Assembly: GCA_000149265.1 (NCBI GenBank)
Contig: CH003266.1
Coordinates: 1,115,061-1,179,060 of the forward strand
Direction: 5' to 3'
Source of the DNA: Ciona savignyi
Lineage: Eukaryota > Chordata > Ascidiacea > Phlebobranchia > Cionidae
Length of the DNA stretch: 64,000 nucleotides
Below the pieces are notes generated by a model, which saw only the letters and a list, made by a program, of their open reading frames with translations, had not been told where the DNA came from and ran no database searches. A program made the position numbers and the translations under genes. Positions 61,901 through 64,000 of the stretch are shown here, one piece after another. The first letter of the stretch is position 1, and each line of letters begins with the position of its first letter.

Positions 61901-64000
61901 GATATGCATATAGAAGCAACGAGAAGGAGCAACAATGAACCTCACTACTTCAACACCCGTTTCGATTTGGCGGCTCAATCCCAAAGTACGCCCCCTCCGT
62001 TTGTCTGGAAGGCCACTACCACCATCAACACAGCTCAGATTCAGTGGGACATGAGCTCGCATAACTCAAGTCACCTCGATCTTCAGCAGAGGATAATACT
62101 CACAAAACAAGGGATCCCGGTTTCAATGATGTCACCACAAGAACAGGACCAGGTCCGGATTACTGAAGACCACCCCACTCTAAGACCCAACACTTACAAA
62201 GCTCGCGTTCTGCTTAATCAGCAAAAAGATCTTGACACTATTGCTTCAGTCACGGCAGGCAGCGTCATCCACGACTCTATCTATGGTCTGGCGGCCCCAC
62301 AAACCACAAATTACGGGGTAAAAGTCGCACATTGGCCGCAGCAGTGCAGCAGATGCCATAGCATCCATGTTAGCCTTCCACTTATTACCATCTCGGAGCA
62401 AATTGATCACAAAGAGAAATACAGGACTTATTCAGCCATGGTCGACGCCCATCACTCCATGCTGGACTACGCAAGAATGAGTCCAAAAATGCTGCATATG
62501 GTCAAATCAAACGCTATAAAGAACAACAGACTAAAGGTTGGATACCGCAGTGGTCTCAAGTATGATTCACACTCCTTACATGGAAATTTTGGCTTAAATT
62601 TTGGAGATGGATACTTTAACGCAGTTACTTCCATCCTTGCGCCTGAAATTCCCTACTTTCACGCTGTACTGAACACGACCTGCCATAACTGTATCCCGAT
62701 TATCCCTGCTAAGTTCAAGTACAATTTCGGTGTTTTGCACGAATCGAGTCAACTTACAGAAGTCCCGAAATTCTCCCAATGCCGGAAAGTTAGATTGGAT
62801 TCATCATTCATACACGCTAGTGGTATAGAATACAACATCTCATCTGACTGGGTAACTGCATATCAGGATAATGTGTTGGTAAAAGCAGAGATTGGTGTTG
62901 TGTCATCATATTCCGCTACCAACCCTTTGTTGTACTTCTACTACCCACGGTCGAGCTACCGGTACTCTGCAAACGCTGCTGCTGTTCTACTCGACCAAAC
63001 CAACATCCAAGACAAATCTCAACATCGGTACAGGATCTCCGTCAAGGGTGGGATATTTTCAGATTCACCACAATGGGTAGGCTACTTCAGCAGTGGCCGA
63101 ATCGCGTCGGAGACCAATCCCTCGCAATGCCGCCCTCACCTTCGATGCTACCAAAATGTTTTGGAGCTCGTTCAAGTAAGCTAGAATTTTAATAATTTAT
63201 TGCTTGTTTTTAGACGTGTTCTAAACGACTGTCGTTTTGTCCTGATTTTTTTAATAGTCCTGATTTATGTTTTCATTGTGGAAACAAAAAATAACCTAAT
63301 TTATTGTTTGTTTTTAGACGTGTTCTAAACGACTGTCGTTTTGCCGATTTTCCTGTTTTCCAAATTTTTTTTTAATAGTCCTGATTTATGTTTTCATTGT
63401 GGAAACAAACAATAAACTAAACTAAATTATAATGTATGAGGGATTACATATTAAAACATTTGGAAATGGGATTAGATTTAGGGAAGGTAACTATTTCCAA
63501 TGGAAAAATACAATTTTTAATCAAATTTGATTGCAATATTAATTATTGCATGGTCAAATACTTTAAATAGTAAAGTGTATTTATTGAAATAAATGGACTT
63601 GTCTTATTTAACACTTCTATTGATAAAAAATGTTGATAGTTTTTTTTATGAACTTATTTTCTGGTCAGTTAGTGGTTTAAAAATGCTTTATTTTTATTTG
63701 CTGTGAAATATTGTAAGCAACGCAGCACGCAAATACAATTCTACACAAGTGTGACCAGCAAACCAGTCAAATATTTTCTTTTTCCAGACCACCCAATGTC
63801 CCAACTTTACGGAATACTACAACAGCAAGGGCATGCCCCAGAAGTATTCTACACAGAACTGCTCCACTCTGCGCATTGAAAGTATTAACTCTGCGGACGG
63901 TTTCAACTATTCTGTACGTTTTGATGGTAGGCAGAACGCTGACTCTTGGATCAACCGTTTGGTATTTGTGGCGGGTTCGGATTTCAGAAGAGGAAAAGAT
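43956..64000 (+). CDS. Large lipid transfer protein (vitellogenin/apolipophorin type), 3' incomplete
   Basis: Secreted lipid carrier. Exons: 43956-44022, 45193-45237, 45783-45885, 46211-46400, 47147-47275, 48149-48343, 49169-49303, 49718-49829, 50066-50322 (frameshift), 50792-51002, 51776-51947, 52378-52556, 53000-53126, 53356-53458, 54365-54575, 55110-55325, 55800-55937, 56371-56585, 57110-57292, 58004-58118, 58959-59099, 59719-60012, 60447-60572, 61718-63175, 63788 to the edge. About 1,778 residues visible. Signal peptide MKYLLVLSCILLASAQAG; N-terminal lipid-transfer domain from about residue 38 (FERGYKYTYTYDAIIES, NGVRLR), with the alpha-helical part at about 330-680; FPTTVGLP in exon 18 marks the following beta-sheet region. 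No phosvitin-like poly-Ser tract and no RxRR furin site seen; a vWD domain could lie beyond the edge. Vitellogenin, apolipophorin and apoB cannot be separated here. Confidence 0.88.
44884..45014 (+). repeat. Interspersed repeat, family B
   Basis: AGTTTAGTTTAGTTTATTTT, GCTCCTTCGTTACAATTA and GGAGACAGGATAAAACGGC. It lies in intron 1 of the lipid-carrier gene. Confidence 0.8.
45256..45537 (+). repeat. ~160-bp tandem duplication
   Basis: GCGAACCATTCGGTCAC followed by CCGTTCT and CCTCTTACATTTA occurs near 45337 and 45496. It lies in intron 2 of the lipid-carrier gene. Confidence 0.85.
45545..45660 (+). repeat. tRNA-like repeat of another family
   Basis: GTGGCCTAATGGTTAACGCC (box-A-like) and CATGGGTTCGGAAC (box-B-like) about 80 bases apart, interrupted by a TA-rich stretch. 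Probably a tRNA-derived SINE head and not a working tRNA gene: no cloverleaf could be drawn. Confidence 0.45.
45925..46198 (+). repeat. SINE (CCTAT family), next to an acceptor
   Basis: Degraded head GGGTGGTTTAATGCGACGCC, tail AATATCCTATCCC. It ends 12 nt before exon 4 (46211) of the lipid-carrier gene, so the 3' end of intron 3 is mostly SINE. Confidence 0.9.
46648..46958. repeat. Two SINE fragments
   Basis: A plus-strand 3' fragment (about 46655-46770, ACACACTGCAACAGTACCGG) and a minus-strand 3' fragment (about 46903-46958, GATAGGATATTAATGTTTAT). Both lie in intron 4 of the lipid-carrier gene. Confidence 0.75.
46978..47095 (+). pseudogene. Orphan copy of the intron 2/exon 3 boundary
   Basis: Repeats, with few changes, 45655-45800: AAATTCTTATATATATT, CCTAACCCGTGTTATA, AATTGAAATTCA and the acceptor ACATTCGCCAG followed by ATATTTAAAGTTT (the true exon starts ATATTCAAAGTTT). 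In the phase used by exon 3 the copy hits a stop (TAA) at once. A decayed, non-coding duplicate in intron 4. Confidence 0.85.
47497..47812 (+). repeat. SINE (CCTAT family), best full-length copy
   Basis: Complete: TCCGGCCCGATGGTCTAGCG head, GGCGCGAGGTGATCTGACG middle, GGGGATAAACATGAAT, and about six CCTAT units. The box-A and box-B-like segments lie in the first 70 bases. A useful reference copy. It lies in intron 5 of the lipid-carrier gene. Confidence 0.93.
47814..48034. mobile_element. Palindromic MITE-like element, family C
   Basis: TAAATACTACAGGATCGCTT to AAATCCTGTAACATTTAG. It directly abuts the tail of the preceding SINE. Confidence 0.75.
48394..48690 (+). repeat. SINE (CCTAT family), full length, with target duplication
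   Basis: Flanked by CCAACTGTGTTTGCACT at about 48357-48373 and 48693-48709; about 20 extra bases separate the left repeat from the head. It lies in intron 6 of the lipid-carrier gene. Confidence 0.9.
49386..49627 (+). repeat. SINE (CCTAT family), 5'-truncated
   Basis: Starts at GGTCGAAACTGGTCGCTAGC and ends ATGCTATCCTATCC. It lies in intron 7 of the lipid-carrier gene. Confidence 0.88.
50335..50460 (+). repeat. Short tandem repeat of TTATGACATCATATTGGATG type
   Basis: About 30-bp units alternating ATGACATCATATTGGATG and CGTCATATTTTATGATG, beginning just after the exon 9 donor of the lipid-carrier gene. Confidence 0.8.
51269..51342 (-). repeat. Decayed SINE fragment
   Basis: CACCTGCAATCGTCAGATTA and ATCTATTGCAGTGTG, weakly matching the SINE 3' half. 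It lies in intron 10 of the lipid-carrier gene. Confidence 0.5.
51536..51752 (+). repeat. ~100-bp tandem duplication plus decayed family B repeat
   Basis: AATCATTTTTTAAAATGGAA and ACGACAAGCGAATTAAA occur twice (about 51547-51610 and 51635-51690). Then GGAACAGGAAAAGACAGCAA and TAAAACACGTCATTAAA, a family-A/B-like end. It stops about 24 nt before exon 11 (51776). Confidence 0.75.
52036..52127 (-). repeat. SINE 3' fragment
   Basis: ATAGGATAGGATATTTATG through GGGCAATCGTCAG, with a short internal duplication of ATTAACACACGGGCAAT. It lies in intron 11 of the lipid-carrier gene. Confidence 0.8.
52652..52775 (-). repeat. SINE head fragment
   Basis: GGCAATGTCCGTAAAGTGCC to CCAGACTAACCGACTGGA. It lies in intron 12 of the lipid-carrier gene. 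Confidence 0.85.
53576..53700 (+). repeat. Interspersed repeat, family B (diverged)
   Basis: GGTTCCCTCCTTTATCACAT, AAGGCAAAGCTACAGTAGGT and AAACCCATCATTG. It lies in intron 14 of the lipid-carrier gene. Confidence 0.6.
53854..54357 (+). repeat. 35-bp minisatellite, about 14 copies
   Basis: Unit AATTCTACTTTTATCAATTC followed by TAATTTTTAAATACC, with a T/A-C variation (ATAAATTC or ATCAATTC) among copies. The array fills the 3' part of intron 14 and ends 7 nt before exon 15 (54365). Confidence 0.95.
54931..55030 (-). mobile_element. LINE 3' end, same family as 19314-19899
   Basis: Reverse complement of the 3' terminal 100 bases of the LINE fragment at about 19795-19897: GGGACCAGGAATTTAGGCC, AGAAGGCCCATTACTCCAGC and ATGGATCCGGGATAT. 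A heavily 5'-truncated insertion in intron 15 of the lipid-carrier gene. Confidence 0.88.
55487..55586. other. Assembly gap (100 N)
   Basis: In intron 16 of the lipid-carrier gene. The 100-base length suggests a gap of unknown size. The sequence TTGCATCTAAGATAATAT occurs on both sides (55341 and 55589). Confidence 1.
56126..56210 (+). repeat. SINE head fragment
   Basis: GGGGGCGGTTTATGTGCGTC, then AACTGGTCGCTAGCTAGTCG. It lies in intron 17 of the lipid-carrier gene. Confidence 0.8.
56592..56818 (+). repeat. ~41-bp tandem repeat, 5 copies
   Basis: TGTTGTACTAAGCA recurs at about 56605, 56647, 56688, 56729 and 56770, with TGTTCTTAATATTTTCCACC between. It begins just after the exon 18 donor of the lipid-carrier gene. 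Confidence 0.92.
56962..57062 (-). repeat. Interspersed repeat, family A
   Basis: TGACTGTCGTTTTGCCGG, GTTTTCATCGTGGAAAC and an ACTAAACTAAA end. It lies in intron 18, about 48 nt before exon 19. Confidence 0.75.
57302..57583 (-). repeat. SINE (CCTAT family), next to a donor
   Basis: Tail GATAGGATATTTATG starts 9 nt after the exon 19 donor of the lipid-carrier gene; the head ends ACTAACTGGACG. The sequence to 57960 looks like older, more diverged SINE copies. Confidence 0.88.
58637..58958 (+). repeat. Duplicated segments with an orphan exon 21 start
   Basis: A block (AACCATTTTCCAATTGTTTT, TATATTAGTAACCATAAGTTCA) occurs at about 58641 and 58863. At 58785-58818, TCTATCACAG plus the first 19 nt of exon 21 (GCATGTGGAGAACCGATAT) appear ahead of the real exon 21 (58959). 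The copy then diverges into ATTAAATG, with stops. Confidence 0.88.
59184..59637 (-). repeat. SINE split by a 150-bp insert
   Basis: A reverse SINE: tail part 59184-59233, remainder 59384-59637, interrupted by 59233-59383. The insert is a plus-strand SINE 3' fragment (GTAGCTCCGGTAACCCGACG to CCACGGGAATA) followed by a copy of the 3' end of intron 19. Confidence 0.82.
59308..59381 (+). pseudogene. Orphan copy of the intron 19 acceptor region
   Basis: Matches 57944-58010: TATCTATATATGAATGTTGT, AAAAACTGACTTTTATTGAC and ACATCACAGAGTT (the original reads ACACCACAGAGTT). It contains the splice acceptor and the first few bases of exon 20, but no further exon sequence. Confidence 0.85.
61409..61648 (-). 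repeat. SINE (CCTAT family), lacking the head end
   Basis: AGATAGGATATTCATGTTTA to GACCAGTTTCGCACCT. It lies in intron 23 of the lipid-carrier gene, about 70 nt before exon 24. Confidence 0.88.
63190..63425 (-). repeat. Two tandem family A repeats
   Basis: TTATTGCTTGTTTTTAGACG with CTAAACGACTGTCGTTTTG occurs at about 63199 and 63300, each followed by TTTTCATTGTGGAAACAAA. The second ends AATAAACTAAACTAAA. They lie in intron 24, about 15 nt after the donor. Confidence 0.85.

Noticed and set aside
61718-63184. A free-standing 488-residue gene
   Set aside because: It is exon 24 of the lipid carrier: it opens after a TACTCAG acceptor, its first codon is GTG, and a GTAAG donor precedes the stop.

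Overview
This window is eukaryotic, compact and AT-rich: spliced GT-AG genes with many small exons, dense short retroelements and two assembly gaps (runs of N at 33625-33902 and 55487-55586). The protein set (BLOC1S1, a 4E-BP, UBA3, a vitellogenin/apolipophorin-type lipid carrier) is animal. The gene density, short introns, abundant TGACATCACAA-type words and a tRNA-derived SINE ending in (CCTAT)n suggest an ascidian tunicate, most likely Ciona. That assignment is inference; no species marker was checked.

Layout. 1-5 kb: no gene seen; a ~330 bp tandem array (1.4-3.1 kb) and repeat fragments. 5.07-7.40 kb, minus: BLOC1S1, 3 exons, complete. 9.98-11.29 kb, plus: a 4E-BP-like translation repressor, 3 exons. 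12.04-13.37 kb, minus: a small single-pass membrane protein, 3 exons. 14.38-28.47 kb, plus: a large unidentified gene of about 18 exons, coding for a four-helix membrane protein with a very long basic, Pro/Ser/His-rich tail. 30.13-41.07 kb, plus: UBA3, the catalytic subunit of the NEDD8 E1, 12 exons, complete. 43.96 kb to the end, plus: a large secreted lipid-transfer protein with a TATA promoter, 25 exons visible, running off the right edge.

These genes do not form one pathway. What ties the window together is its mobile DNA. At least 25 copies or fragments of one SINE lie almost entirely in introns, several within about 20 nt of a splice site. There are also two palindromic MITE-like families sharing one core, an inverted pair of hAT-type MITEs, a probable piggyBac-type MITE, two repeat families ending in TTTAGTTTAGTTTATTTTTT, and a truncated LINE with a clear target-site duplication.

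The most unusual signals are (1) short orphan duplications of 3' splice sites, some carrying the first bases of the exon, in the lipid-carrier gene; (2) tandem repeats that stop right at intron acceptors in several genes; (3) a LINE whose 14-bp target duplication ends 7 nt before an exon; (4) a 4E-BP lacking the usual TTPGGT and FEMDI-type motifs; and (5) an apparent frameshift in exon 9 of the lipid carrier. No new defence, toxin or biosynthetic system was found. Exon boundaries come from reading splice sites and codon phase by eye.
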